A stretch of DNA of 64,000 bases, taken from the NCBI GenBank assembly GCA_032207245.1, contig CM063502.1, positions 119,390,969 to 119,454,968 of the forward strand, given 5' to 3'. The notes under the pieces are model-generated. The model saw only the letters and a list, made by a program, of their open reading frames with translations, did no database searches and had not been told where the DNA came from. Below are positions 37,338 to 48,733 of this stretch, piece after piece. Numbering within the stretch: the stretch's first letter is position 1; every line of letters starts with the position of its first letter. Made by a program: the position numbers and the translations under genes. This DNA is from Pardosa pseudoannulata (Eukaryota > Arthropoda > Arachnida > Araneae > Lycosidae).

Positions 37338-38450
37338 CTAGCAAGTGTGCCCGTGCTTCGCTACGGTGAACTTAATATATTACTTTTAAACAAAGATTTT
37401 TTTCGTGCATAACTCTATAAATTCACAGTTCAGTTCGAGTCAATGGAATATTATATATTTCTATTATAAGCGTATTATAACAATATTCAGTTTTTATAAT
37501 CAAATTTGTGTCTTATATTAAATTTACTCAAACTTTTTTTATGGTAAAATATAAGTTTAACCCTAAATTACATTACTGTATTACTACTGTACGTTGATTA
37601 GCAACGTTAATAGATCTTGCCATATTACGTGGTAGAATAGGAAGCAGAGGTTTTGACAGCAACAGTGCTAATTTTGTTGGTAGTAATAAATGTTGTCCAA
37701 ACCACATAGTTTTGTATGAAACAGAAACACACATTCGTATTGACAACCATATGAATATAAAGATAACTATATAAAATGATAGGTTTTTATTTGCCCATGA
37801 GAGTCACTGAAATTTGTACTTTTTGTTGTTAGAAAATTGTCTATAAACATTTCACTGTAACGTAAAAATTAACCAAGAATTGAATTTAAAATTAGTTCCT
37901 ATATAAAAATGCTACAATTTGCATCACATAGAAATGAAAGTTAATCACTTTATATTTCAATTTCCAGGTCAAATCGAATTGATACTACTCAGACGATGTT
38001 TAAATAATATAAAATAAGAAATGAATAATTCATATATTTAAAGGAATGACGTCATAACGGTAGAAAAATATCGTTTTCACCTATTTATTATGTGATAAAT
38101 TGAAAGTTTTAATCTCCTGCTTTTAACCGAGGAAAACTGCGTTTAAAACAATTACTTGGGATGACGTCACATTGCTAGAAATAATGCTTCTTTCACTTAT
38201 TTATGATGCGATAAATTAAAAAAATAATCGTTTGCGTTTAACCGGGGAAAATAATGCTTGGAATAATGGCATGAAATGCTCGAAAAAGGGGGAATGAATG
38301 GATTTTGAAAGTTAAAAATTTACAAAAACCTTCCCAGGGATGCACCTAATAATTTCCCAAATTTTCACGGCGATTGGATGCATGGTTTTTGAGTCTATTG
38401 AGAACATACAGACAGACAGACAGACACAAATTCATTTTTATATATATAGA
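37338..38450 (-). mobile_element. Helitron, non-autonomous (copy C, related family)
   Basis: On the minus strand it starts TCTATATATATAAAAATG, then 'gtctgtctgtctgtctgt', and ends with the hairpin 'ccgtagcgaagcacgg' followed by 'gcacacttgctag' and T. The bounding bases are A and T, as for Helitron insertion. Inside, a segment with 'ccggttaaa', 'aatttat' and 'gacgtcat' occurs twice, an internal duplication of about 120 bp. The same segment occurs once in copies A and B, so the families are related. Confidence 0.88.
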
Positions 38451-38577
38451 TTATTCTAGACGAACTGTACTTATTTCAAACGATTAAAAAAATTCGGGAT
38501 GGAAATTTATTTTTTGATAAAATTGATTAGGACTTGACATCCACGTAAATGTTCTGACAGATACTAATATTTTAGAA

Positions 38578-39500
38578 CTAGCATATAGCCCGCCATATCA
38601 CGGAATCAGTAAAATATTTAATTTTCCAGAATTGTAAAGTACCCTATGAGGCAGGTAAAAAAAATGGTTTGTTTTTTGGCTGAAAATTATCTGGTACACA
38701 CTCAATAATTTGTTTATCTTCATACTCCTCTAAAGTCTCCCGATACTGTAAATGCAGTTTAGAATCACGTTGAATTCATTTAGTCAAACCGTGTGGTTAT
38801 GTATAAAAAACAAACACAAAAACGAACAAACTTATTAATTTTCAAAGATATATAACTTATAAGCTAAATATTTATTAGTCAGGGGAATAGACTCTTAGAC
38901 TTTTATGAAAAGAATTTGTTTTTATTACCAGTAATAAAATTGTCATTGCCACAGAAAATAATCGATGATTAAATTTAAAACTATCACATATGTACCTAAT
39001 CTATTATTTAAGCCGAATATAAAATAAAATTATTTAAGTAATATCTAAGTTCAGTGCTAAAACGTATGAAAATAATGAAGACGATATTTAAATAATTGAA
39101 AATAAGAAATGATTAAATAAGATGGTTAAAGGCATGACATCATAATGCTAGAAAAGATTTTATTTTCATCTACTTATAATGGGATAAATTGATAAATTTA
39201 ATCGCCTAATCTTAACCGGGGAAAATAGGACTTGAAATAATGGCATCAAACACTCGAAAAGGGGGGAAGGAGTGGATTTCGAACGTTTTAAAGACTACAA
39301 TATTTTTCGCTGTGATTTGAAGTATATTTATACCAATTTATTTTAGAATCTAATCGATAGTTTAGGAGAAGATAAACTTTATTCACTTTGAATTTTGATA
39401 ACTCTAACTCATCAAGAGTCCAATATGGATACCAGGTTCAACCACTTGATCAATTCGAGGACAGATTGACAGATAACGTAGGCTATTATTATATAGGGGA
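38578..39500 (-). mobile_element. Helitron, non-autonomous (copy B)
   Basis: The minus strand runs from TCCCCTATATAATAATAG at 39500 to GCTATATGCTAG at 38578, with A before and T after. It aligns along its length with copy A (31909..32844) in the opposite orientation. The palindrome near the 3' end is imperfect here. Copies B and C lie 127 bp apart in the same orientation. Confidence 0.85.
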
Positions 39501-39675
39501 TATTTTGAAATATTGACTTGGATAAATCTTTTGTTTTATATCTCTCATTATTATACTTGCATGCAAAACTGTCAGGAAAAAATATTAATTTCTATTAAAT
39601 TTTCAATATGAATTGTTACAGTTCTAGTAATTCTTCACTGTATATAGCTTCTTTACTTATCTTATAGTAGAAACT

Positions 39676-40252
39676 TTAACCCATATTGGACAGCTGTCCT
39701 ATAAATAGGACAGCAAATAAAACTCCATTTAATAATAAAGTTATAAATATTTTTTGAGTGTATTTTATTTTAACACCTATAAAATAAACTCAATTTAGTA
39801 TAGAAACAAAAAAAATTAGAAATCAAATTGTATTGTATTGTAAAATTTATTTTCAGCAACCCTTTAAAAATTGTCATTTTATAATCTTTAATTTCATATT
39901 TATTATTATTATCTTTTTTAAACATTGTGGAGGTTACTTGTAGTTTAAATATAGAGCTAATAATGTAGCTCAAAATTTTTGTCAAAAAAAATTTTTTTGC
40001 ACGTGTATTTTGTAAGTATAAACAAGGTGTCCTCAAATTAGGACAAGCTTAATGAAATGTAAGTGATATTTGTTAAATTTTAATAGTGCATTGGACCTTT
40101 GTCCTATTTATAGGACAGCTAATTTCTTTAACAATTAAAAATATTTTTTCAAGGTTTGGGTTTAATATGCTTAGTTACTCCCTATTAATGATAAGGATAA
40201 AGTTTTAATAGCTTTCAGAAATATTTAGTTGATATGGTCCAATATGGGTTAA
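39676..40252 (+). mobile_element. piggyBac-type MITE (relative of 9557..10401)
   Basis: TTAACCCATATTGGACAG is at the left and GGTCCAATATGGGTTAA at the right, with the same 'gctgtcctataaataggacagc' hairpin inside the left end. It follows the 9557..10401 copy closely but lacks the roughly 270 bp that carry the transposase C-terminus, showing how the MITE arose by internal deletion. An 88-codon minus-strand ORF here is spurious. Confidence 0.88.
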
Positions 40253-40837
40253 CATAGTATGAAAGCCAGTTAGATAAGCAAGTCGTAATCCAAACTACGC
40301 ATTAGGAACATTTAAATGCTCAGTTGTTATTACGACACTATCCTTTAACAAAAGCGATATCTGACAAAGCACGATTTCACAATTTATGGTAAATTAGAAA
40401 ATATTTTATTTACGGTTATTAAAGTTTTAAAAATTCTTCACGATTAAAATATTATATTTATTAAGAAATGTTTATCGAGGCAGAGGAGGTTGGAATTAAA
40501 ATTTTAAATTTTGAATATCTGTAAAGGATTGACATAGTTTAAGTGAGTCCAAAATAAATCAAAGGTTCTCAATTTCTTGAGAATTTATCATCTGTTATTT
40601 TCAAATTTCATAAAAAACGCAATATTGAACAATGATTTTTTTGCTATCACGTGATTGCTATTTCGAACTATTTGATTATTTACTAATAACGAAAACTGAT
40701 AAGGAAATGTCAAAACATTGATAAGATGCTACAGATGCTGTTTCTCAAACTGAAGACATTAAAAGATAAAGTCAAGTTTCAGAAACTAAAGGTAATTCAT
40801 GAACATCACGTGAGAATAATTTCACATGCTTGAATAT

Positions 40838-40845
40838 TATATAAA
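40838..40845 (+). promoter_or_regulatory. Candidate TATA box for the LRR gene
   Basis: TATATAAA is followed about 60 bp later by a strong donor (CT|GTAAGTATG, GT at 40905..40906). It lies 4.8 kb upstream of the LRR start codon, which itself has an acceptor 27 bp before it. The link to the LRR gene is an inference from strand and splice logic. Confidence 0.35.
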
Positions 40846-40867
40846 TGTGTGTCAATCACATGAATTC

Positions 40868-40904
40868 GTACACAATAACTGTTTTAAGGAAACAGAAAAT
40901 CACT
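40868..40904 (+). other. Candidate 5' non-coding exon of the LRR gene
   Basis: The segment would start about 30 bp after the TATA box and end at the donor at 40905. It could splice to the acceptor AG at 45607..45608, giving a 4.7 kb leader intron that holds the 239-bp tandem array. No transcript evidence is available. Confidence 0.3.
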
Positions 40905-41689
40905 GTAAGTATGGCCAGTTATCTTTTACATTTTACCGACTTTTAAGTGACTTGACGCAAATATTTACTTAATTTATAAATTTTCATTGAGTCTTTGAAT
41001 AGACAGTGAATTAATCTTACTCGGATATAGGGGGAAATTAATTAGTAATTATTGCCTTCTTTATCAAAATTGTAATTTTTTGTAAATAATACCTTGCAGC
41101 ACACTAACTTTATTGGTTCAAGTTTTAATCGATATCAAATTTACATATCCCGATTTTGGATACAAATATCTGAACATAATTTCATTTTAAGGAGTGTGAG
41201 TCTATAACCTCATTTTAAATTCTTAGCAAATAAGAAATCTGATAAATTTGTTGTTTTACCTTTGTTCATGAACAGCTTAATTTATTTATGTATTATTTTT
41301 TTACTTTGAAGCAATTAAAAATTGAATCTTTATTACTTCTAAGCACTATCTTAAAACTTATAAGTAATTACAAATATTAAACTTTTAAAAAAGAGGTGAT
41401 GATTATATTAAACATTATATTTTTCAAAAGTATTTGCTAGTATTTCAATAGTAGCATATATAATTTTTACGCAGACTAATGGTTAGTTAAATATGGGATA
41501 GGTAGTTTAAAATTTCTTCCTTACTTAGCTTTATTACTTTTCGAATGAACTCCAAAAAGTTTTATATCAAACCATAGAAGTGACAAATGGTGTTTTTCAA
41601 TTCCGGGATCATTTTTCAAGATAATGAAGCTAAATTTAACTGAGTTGATCAGATGAATATCCCGAGTTCGTCCTCCCTTTTCTTCGGCT

Positions 41690-43605
41690 ATCTAATAACC
41701 AAACAAGTAAAGTACTGTTTTTCGGAACCGGAGACTGCCATTTCAAGCCCTGCCACTAATATGGATGTTTGCAACCATCGTAATCAGCTTAAATTAGTAG
41801 GTTTTGATTACACCAGAAGCTACAAATATGTCACCATAATTCCCCAATCTAAAAAGAAACCAATGCCGAAAACTAATCTTAGTATAATTTTTTTAATATG
41901 GCTTAGCTAAAATTGTCTACACTTATTCTATAATAACCGAACAAGTAAAGTACTGTTTTCTGGAACCGGAGACTGCCATTTCAAGCCCTGCCACTAATAT
42001 GGATGTCTGCAACCATTCGTAATCAGCTTAAAGCAGTAGGTTCTTGATTATCCCAGAAGCTACAAAAATGTCTCCATAATGATCCAATCTAAAAAGAAAC
42101 TAATACTGAAAACTAATCTTAGTATAATTTTTTATTATGGCATAGCTAAAATTGTCTATACTTATTCTATAATAACCGAACAAGTAAAGTACTGTATTCC
42201 GGAACCGGAGACTGCCATTTCAAGCCCTGCCACTAATATGGATGTCTGCAACCATTCGTAATCAGCTTAAAGCAGTAGGTTCTTGATTATCCCAGAAGCT
42301 ACAAAAATGTCTCCATAATGATCCAATCTAAAAAGAAACTAATACTGAAAACTAATCTTAGTATAATTTTTTATTATGGCATAGCTAAAATTGTCTATAC
42401 TTATTCTATAATAACCGAACAAGTAAAGTACTGTATTCCGGAACCGGAGACTGCCATTTCAAGCCCTGCCACTAATATGGATGTCTGCAACCATTCGTAA
42501 TCAGCTTAAAGCAGTAGGTTCTTGATTATCCCAGAAGCTACAAAAATGTCTCCATAATGATCCAATCTAAAAAGAAACTAATACTGAAAACTAATGTTAG
42601 TATAATTTTTTATTATGGCATAGCTAAAATTGTCTATACTTATTCTATAATAACCGAACAAGTAAAGTACTGTTTTCCGGAACCGGAGACTGCCATTACA
42701 AGCCCTGCCACTAATATGGATGTCTGCAACCATTCGTAATCAGCTTAAATCAGTAGGTTCTTGATTATCCCAGAAGCTACAAAAATTTCTCCATAATGAT
42801 CCAATCTAAAAAGAAACTAATACTGAAAACTAATCTTAGTATAATTTTTTATTATGGCATAGCTAAAATTGTCTATACTTATTCTATAATAACCGAACAA
42901 GTAAAATACTGTTTTCCGGAACCGGAGACTGCCATTTCAAGCCCTGCCACTAATATGGATGTCTGCAACCATTCGTAATCAGCTTAAAGCAGTAGGTTCT
43001 GATTATCCCAGAAGCTACAAAAATGTCTCCATAATGCCCCAATCTAAAAAGAAACTAATACTGAAAACTAATCTTAGTATAATTTTTTTATTATGGCTTA
43101 GCTAAAATTGTCTACACTTATTCTATAATAACCGAACAAGTAAAGTACTGTTTTCCGGAACCGGAGACTGCCATTTCAAGCCCTGCCACTAATATGGATG
43201 TCTGCAACCATTCGTAATCAGCTTAAAGCAGTAGGTTCTGATTATCCCAGAAGCTACAAAAATGTCTCCATAATGCCCCAATCTAAAAAGAAACTAATAC
43301 TGAAAACTAATCTTAGTATAATTTTTTTTATTATGGCTTAGCTAAAATTGTCTACACTTATTCTATAATAACCGACCAAGTAAAGTACTGTTTTCCGGAA
43401 CTGGAGACTGCCATTTCAAATCCTGCCATTAATATGGATGTCTGCAACCATTCGTAATCAGCTTAAAATAGTAGGTTCTGATTATCCCAGAAGCTACAAA
43501 AATGTCACCATAATGCCCCAATCTAAAAAGAAACCAATACTGAAAACTAATCTTCGTATAATTTTTTATTATGGCTTAGCTAAAATTGTCTACACTTATT
43601 CTAAG
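41690..43605 (+). repeat. Tandem array of eight 239-bp units derived from a SINE
   Basis: The landmark 'caagtaaagtactg' (with one variant) recurs at 41704, 41942, 42181, 42420, 42659, 42898, 43137 and 43377, so the spacing is 238, 239 five times in a row, and 240. Each unit contains 'ggaaccggag', 'atatggatgtctgcaacc', 'cgtaatcagcttaaagcag' and 'taggtt', in the order of the SINE core at 35290 ('gggaccggag', 'catggatgttcgtagccg', 'ggaatcggctttaagcag', 'taggtcc'), but without the A box. The central copies are almost identical; the outer ones are more diverged, as expected of an array growing by unequal exchange. The repeated 60-codon ORFs are shadows of the unit. Confidence 0.95.
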
Positions 43606-45345
43606 TATTGGATTATTTTTTTAAAAAGAACAATATTGGTGATACGGCATGTAATTGATTGAAACATTTTTGCTATCATGCAAGAAATCTGCCTTTTCTT
43701 CATCGAAAAAAGGAATTGTAAACCAAAACTGTTGGTTTTTTAACACATACAGTTTGAAATGTGATATGGCCTTTATAATGCTGATTTAAAGAAGATTTTA
43801 AGTGTCAAAAAGTATTAAGCCTCTCAAGGAATGAATTTTCAAATCTTCGAAACAGGTTTTTATTCTGTTTTTCTTTTTCTATTTCTGTATGCTTTATATT
43901 TTATAAATTGTCCTTTTCCATTAATTTCCATTACATAACTTCTACGAAATATGCAGCTTAATAGATAAAAGGGATTTCTTCTCAAAAATAATTATAATTT
44001 AAATACACTTTTAATTGCTAACATTCAAAAAAAGATCTTATACATTTGCTTTTGAATGTATTTCGAAGTTAAATAAATTTTATAGAATGGTTTTCTCATA
44101 TTAAAAATTAAACGATTAATTTCATGATTCTCATATTTGTTTTATGCATGAAATCTTGTAAAACCGGTACATCATTCATAAATGATAAGATTAGATAAAA
44201 ATTTTAATTCAAAATGTGTTTTACAAGATTACTTAAAAATGAAGTCAAATTATCCTTTTCAACTAGATTCTTTTTTCAAGAAATAGAAATATCTGAACTA
44301 CGATAAATACTGCTAATAAATTTAAACGAAACTCTCGAAAATATAGTTTCAATTTATTTGCTAATTTTACTATCATTCAGATCATTAAGTATGCTCCTCT
44401 CGCTCATTATATTTGAGTTGATTTTTTTTACATAGCTATTGCATGCATCTTTTACGAAATGATTACAAGCGTTAATTTCCTAATTTGGGAAAAATTGTGA
44501 AATTTCCTATAATATGATTTAAATCGTATCAAATAACCTGGAATAGAAAATAAACGAACGATGAAAGTAGAAATGAATAATCAATAACTCTCCTTCTAAA
44601 ATATGATAACCAACACGATGTACTGTTTTACGGCAGAGTTAATGCCTAAATAAATAAATATTTCAGTCGTTAACCAGATTTATTTGCTAGAGTTAAAAGC
44701 GTTGTTAAAACATTTTTCATTTATAATTCTAAAAAAATTTAATTTTTTAAATAAAATAAAGAAACTAACAATTTAAAAACAAAAGCAATTTGAGACATTT
44801 TTCTTAAACTTTATAGATGATATAGCTTTGTTTAAACTTTATAAAACTTAAGTTTCAAAAAAAGGATTTTTTATAATGGTTTTATTTGAAGGAGAGAAAC
44901 AAATATTAATCGGAAATAACCTTCCTGTAACATTCTTGTATACTCATAGAAAAAAAAATAACTATTTCCAATAGTCATGTTTTTGTATTTACATTTACAA
45001 AGCATAAAGAATATATATTTTTTATCTTCAATAACACGTTTTTTAATAAATTTAAATAAAAATGTTCTTTGCCCGGGAATCCCGACGCTGAGTCGAAGAT
45101 AAACTGAAAGCAGATAGCAAGTAAATTGAAAAAAACTGAAAGTTGATTTTTTAAAAAAAAAACTATAATTTATCTATAATGTAAGTATTAAAAATTTGAT
45201 TTTTAAGTCAAAACGTGTTCGAGTTATCATATTTAGATACACACACCCCACACATACACACAATTCCAAAAATGGTATTTTCGGTTCTAAATCGTGAAGA
45301 TTAATCAAAGACTCGAGGTCGAATTTTGACATCCATATGCTTCTA
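43606..45345. other. AT-rich DNA within the presumed leader intron, nothing recognised
   Basis: No coding signal or repeat copy was seen. A short run of CACACA lies at 45239..45262. Confidence 0.4.
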
Positions 45346-45349
45346 CTTT

Positions 45350-45481
45350 TTCCTTCATTTCAATTAAATTGATAACAACTGATTTCAGAGTGGGGCATAT
45401 AGTTTACAAGAACTTCGTCTTCTAAACACTAGCCTGTCCACTCTTGGAAGTCATGATTTTGAAGAACTGGAAGAAAGTTAA
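45350..45481 (+). pseudogene. Relic of an LRR gene exon
   Basis: 45389..45481 reads SGAYSLQELRLLNTSLSTLG then SHDFEELEES and a stop, matching residues 164..192 of the LRR protein. Upstream, 'gataacaactgatttcag' aligns with 'ggtaataactggtttgaa', where the Trp codon (residue 161) is now TGA. About 24 bases appear deleted before that. The copy is therefore broken by a stop, a deletion and truncation, and lies about 155 bp before the intact start codon. It shows that a related LRR gene or exon once existed here. Confidence 0.8.
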
Positions 45482-45608
45482 AATAATGTTTGAAATTTTA
45501 CTTCATTGGTGTAAATTTAATTGATTTGTACCTCTTAGATTTTTGTTAATATATGACGAAACAGTAAATTTCTATTTCTTATGCACAATAATTGTATTTC
45601 TTTAACAG

Positions 45609-45635
45609 GTTTTTTTTTCAAGATCGAAATAAAAA
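45609..45635 (+). other. Leader segment and splice acceptor before the LRR start codon
   Basis: 'ttgtatttctttaacag', a pyrimidine-rich tract ending in AG at 45607..45608, is followed by 27 bases and the ATG at 45636. The context AAAAAATG suits an arthropod start. Confidence 0.5.
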
Positions 45636-46306
45636 ATGAAAGTTGTTGCAATCGCAATCTTCGGTTTTCTAGCGTTAGCAAATGCGCAGTCGAATTCCTG
45701 CCCTCCATCAGAAGATATAAAACCATGCGTGTGTAAAATTGGAACTGATAAAAAGCCATGGGTCTCGTGTGAAAACTTGAAATCTGTTGATGCCCTAGTC
45801 AAATCTGTCAAAAGTATGGGAAGTCTCTCTATAAGCTCATTTAGTCTTTTTAAATCCAACATTGGAGTATTACCATCTCATACTTTTGATGGTTTGGAAA
45901 TAGAATCTTTATATATTTTGGACTGTAATCTGACACGATTAAGTGAAGACCGAAATACTCCTCCATTCTTAGGACTCGAGAATTCTCTGGATTACTTAGA
46001 AGTTAGAAATTCATTTAAAAAGGATGCACCTCTTGCATCAATATCATTGTCCCACTTGAAGAAACTTACATTCATCCAATTAGAAGGAAATGCAATTCCT
46101 TCAGTTGGTAATAACTGGTTTGAAAGTGGTCCGTATGGCCTACAAGAACTTCGTCTTTTAAACACTAGTCTCACCACCCTTGGAAGTCATGCCTTTGAAG
46201 CACTAGAACATTTGGATGTTATTATATTAACCGGTGGATTATTGACCCAAATTACAAGAAGCATGTTTCCGATGCCAGCTCAATATCTTACAGCTCTCGA
46301 CTTAAG
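45636..46306 (+). CDS. Secreted leucine-rich-repeat protein, coding exon 1
   Basis: The exon gives residues 1..223 plus two bases of codon 224 of a 319-residue protein assembled from three exons. Residues 1..17 (MKVVAIAIFGFLALANA) are a signal peptide with likely cleavage before Gln18. Cys22, Cys31, Cys33 and Cys45 form an N-terminal cap of the CxnCxC..C type. From about residue 60 on, LRRs follow, such as FDGLEIESLYILDCNLTRL and LQELRLLNTSLTTLGSHAF. Asn-x-Ser/Thr sites (NLT, NTS) suggest glycosylation. The donor is AAG|GTAGGT at 46307. Secreted LRR proteins of this size in spiders are often named after the 35-kDa non-catalytic subunit of Oplophorus luciferase. That name reflects fold similarity only; a role in binding or defence would be a guess. 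Confidence 0.88.
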
Positions 46307-48584
46307 GTAGGTTGAAACTGTTTTATATTTTTTAGTATTTAATACCACACAACTTTACTCAACAAAAATGAGGTGATTAACGTCCAATATGAAGAGTGGT
46401 ATGCTAAAATTTGTTTTTAAAACAAATTGTTTTCCTGTTTCAAAAATATCTAGCACTATTTTGTATAAAAACAATCTAGAAATCAGTTTGTACAATGCTT
46501 TAACTGAACTTTAAGAATAAATACTGTCTCGAGGTAATCTAAAAAGAGGCGAAAATTAAAAATTTTCAGCAGCTTAAATTTTCTACATTAGACAAAAAGT
46601 CCTCTATAAAAAAAATAAAATAAATAAATAAACACTCTGTATTTCAGTAAGGGAAAACTATTTTCATAAAACAGTATGTCATGTCACCAACAAGGTGGGT
46701 TTCCTGATTTTATTTTTATTTTCCTTTCTGTCTTAAATAGCTTTAAGAATTGCAATAGCTGCCAAATTGATATATTACTTACACGTGTACACAATACTGA
46801 ATTTGTGGAAATAATTACAAAAGAATATTTTTTTGTTTATTAATTTGTTTTGTCCCATTTTCTCGCACCAGAGTACATGGTTACTAAAAATGGTTCATTC
46901 ATTTTTTAATGTTATCTATTAAAACGTATTATACGCACAAACGTATTATACGCAGAGTTACATGTGAAAATAACCACCAATTTTTACGTATACCCTACAA
47001 ATGATGGATGTGCTCATCTTGGGTCTCTCAACACGGGTCAAGGTGATAGCTGAAACTACGCAGATTTTATCGAGACATCCTGTCGATGATCATTACTTCA
47101 GTATTGATCTTCTACCTAAGCTCTTCTGCTAGAACTTTTCTCTAGAACTTTTGATGCTGGGGATGTTCTTAATGGCTTCCAAAGGAAGAAATCCAAAGAG
47201 TTATGGAATCGAGTGGCCAATTGTCCAAGGAAACAAAGTCAATTCATCATCACATATATGACCTATCCAGCGATGCAGACGATCATTGTTTGGGTGTACA
47301 TGAAGCTGAATGTTTCAGTGAGGAGATGCCCCAGCCTGGTAGAGGCTAAAATCCCCAGAATCAGTATCCAGTCACTGAAACAATCATAAAAACAGCACAT
47401 TCAGGAACTTTGCACCAGTTATAGTCTTCTAATAAAATAAAAATACCCCATACACAAAGATACAAATAACCTCAGCTGTGTTGTGTGATTCAGATGATGC
47501 ACAAAGAAACACTGTAAAGTGTAGAGAAAACTTAGTGAGTACATTATTATTTTCATATGTCACTGAGTATTGTAAGTTTAATACGTTTGAATATGTAATG
47601 ACTTTTGAATATGTTGATTAGATTTATTTTACTGTCTATAAATAAAACTATGGAATAACAACCTAAATTTCAGTACAAATAACATTGTGGTAGGGAGTAA
47701 ATAAACATTCATACACACACTTGAACAACGACAGTAAATGTTGGTCTTCTGTGGACATTATATGTCATATTTTCACGCTTCACTAATTGGAGTCAATTTC
47801 CCACAGAGATGTTGCAGCTAACTAATTATCCAAAACGACTTGGTCATGTTTTCTTCTAAAAAATAGGATTAATTTTGTCATATTATCAAAGGAATTGATA
47901 CTGCATAGAAAAACGTTTTGTACTCCTTTCATTTATAAAACTCATTCGTATGCTTAAAATCCTTTTAAGAAAATTTTTCATTTTTGAATTGTATCTTCTG
48001 TGGACATTATATGTCATATTTTCACTCTTCACTAATTGGAGTCAATTTCCCACAGAGATGTTGCAGCTAACTAATTATCCAAAACGACTTGGTCACTTTT
48101 TCTTCTCAAATAGGACTAAAAAACCATAGTATTCATCTCATATATCTCAATAGGTACTCTTTCAGACTTAATCACGTTTACTTGTATTCCGAAAATTTAC
48201 GAAATATTTTCCTGTCAGAATTGTAACTCAAAGGAATCAGTACTGCATAGAAAAACGTTTTGTACTCCTTTCATTTATAAAACTCATTCGTATGCTTAAA
48301 ATCCTTTTAAGAAAATTTTTCATTTTTGAATTGTATCTAATATTAACGATAACATAAGTGAACGAAACATAAGTGAACGATATGTGCTTAAACATTTTCA
48401 TTTTATTCGGCGAAATAATTTAAATATATTGTACTAATTCAGGTTCTTAATGAAAAGAATCTTTTATAGATTTAAATCAATTATTTTCCTGGCCTTTTAA
48501 TTATTTTCTTACTTAAGTGATTAACTGTTATTTGATATAAATTATAATTCCAAAGAAATTATTTTATTTTATTTTGTTTTATAG
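46307..48584 (+). other. LRR gene intron 1
   Basis: It is a 2278-bp GT..AG intron (gtaggt..ttttgttttatag) between phase-2 exon ends. It holds a direct duplication at 47745..48336 and a less AT-rich stretch at about 46990..47400 with no identified content. Confidence 0.8.
47745..48336. repeat. Direct duplication inside LRR intron 1
   Basis: Two modules are each present twice in the same order. Module 1 ('ctgtggacattatatgtcat..ccaaaacgacttggtca') is at about 47748..47850 and 47996..48098. Module 2 ('actgcatagaaaaacgtttt..tttttgaattgtatct') is at about 47899..47995 and 48240..48338. The modules are almost identical between copies, but the spacer between them differs (about 40 versus 130 bp). 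The duplication therefore looks recent, with one deletion or insertion since. Confidence 0.93.
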
Positions 48585-48733
48585 TGAAAATAAGCTACAA
48601 ACACTTCCAGAAGATATATTTACAAAAATGCCAGCATTAAGCGAGTTGTATTTAGAAAATAATGCCCTTACTACAATGAATGAGATGGTATTTTATCCCG
48701 TTTGGAGTCAACTGGAATACGTATATATGTATG
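48585..48733 (+). CDS. Secreted LRR protein, coding exon 2
   Basis: Acceptor 'ttttgttttatag' at 48584 and donor ATG|GTGAGT at 48734. Joining in phase 2 turns the stop-bearing end of exon 1 into LDLSENKLQTLPEDIF, a textbook LRR crossing the junction. A second repeat, LSELYLENNALTTM, follows. It covers residues 224..273 plus one base of codon 274. The phase fits both neighbours. Confidence 0.88.

Noticed and set aside
42079..42978. Four near-identical 60-codon ORFs suggesting a small gene family
   Set aside because: They are repeats of the 239-bp tandem unit; the start and stop recur because the DNA does.
41690..43605. CRISPR-like array
   Set aside because: The units are contiguous 239-bp tandem repeats without unique spacers, in a eukaryotic context.
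45602..45862. Antisense ORFs over the LRR exon
   Set aside because: They are shadows of the real plus-strand exon.
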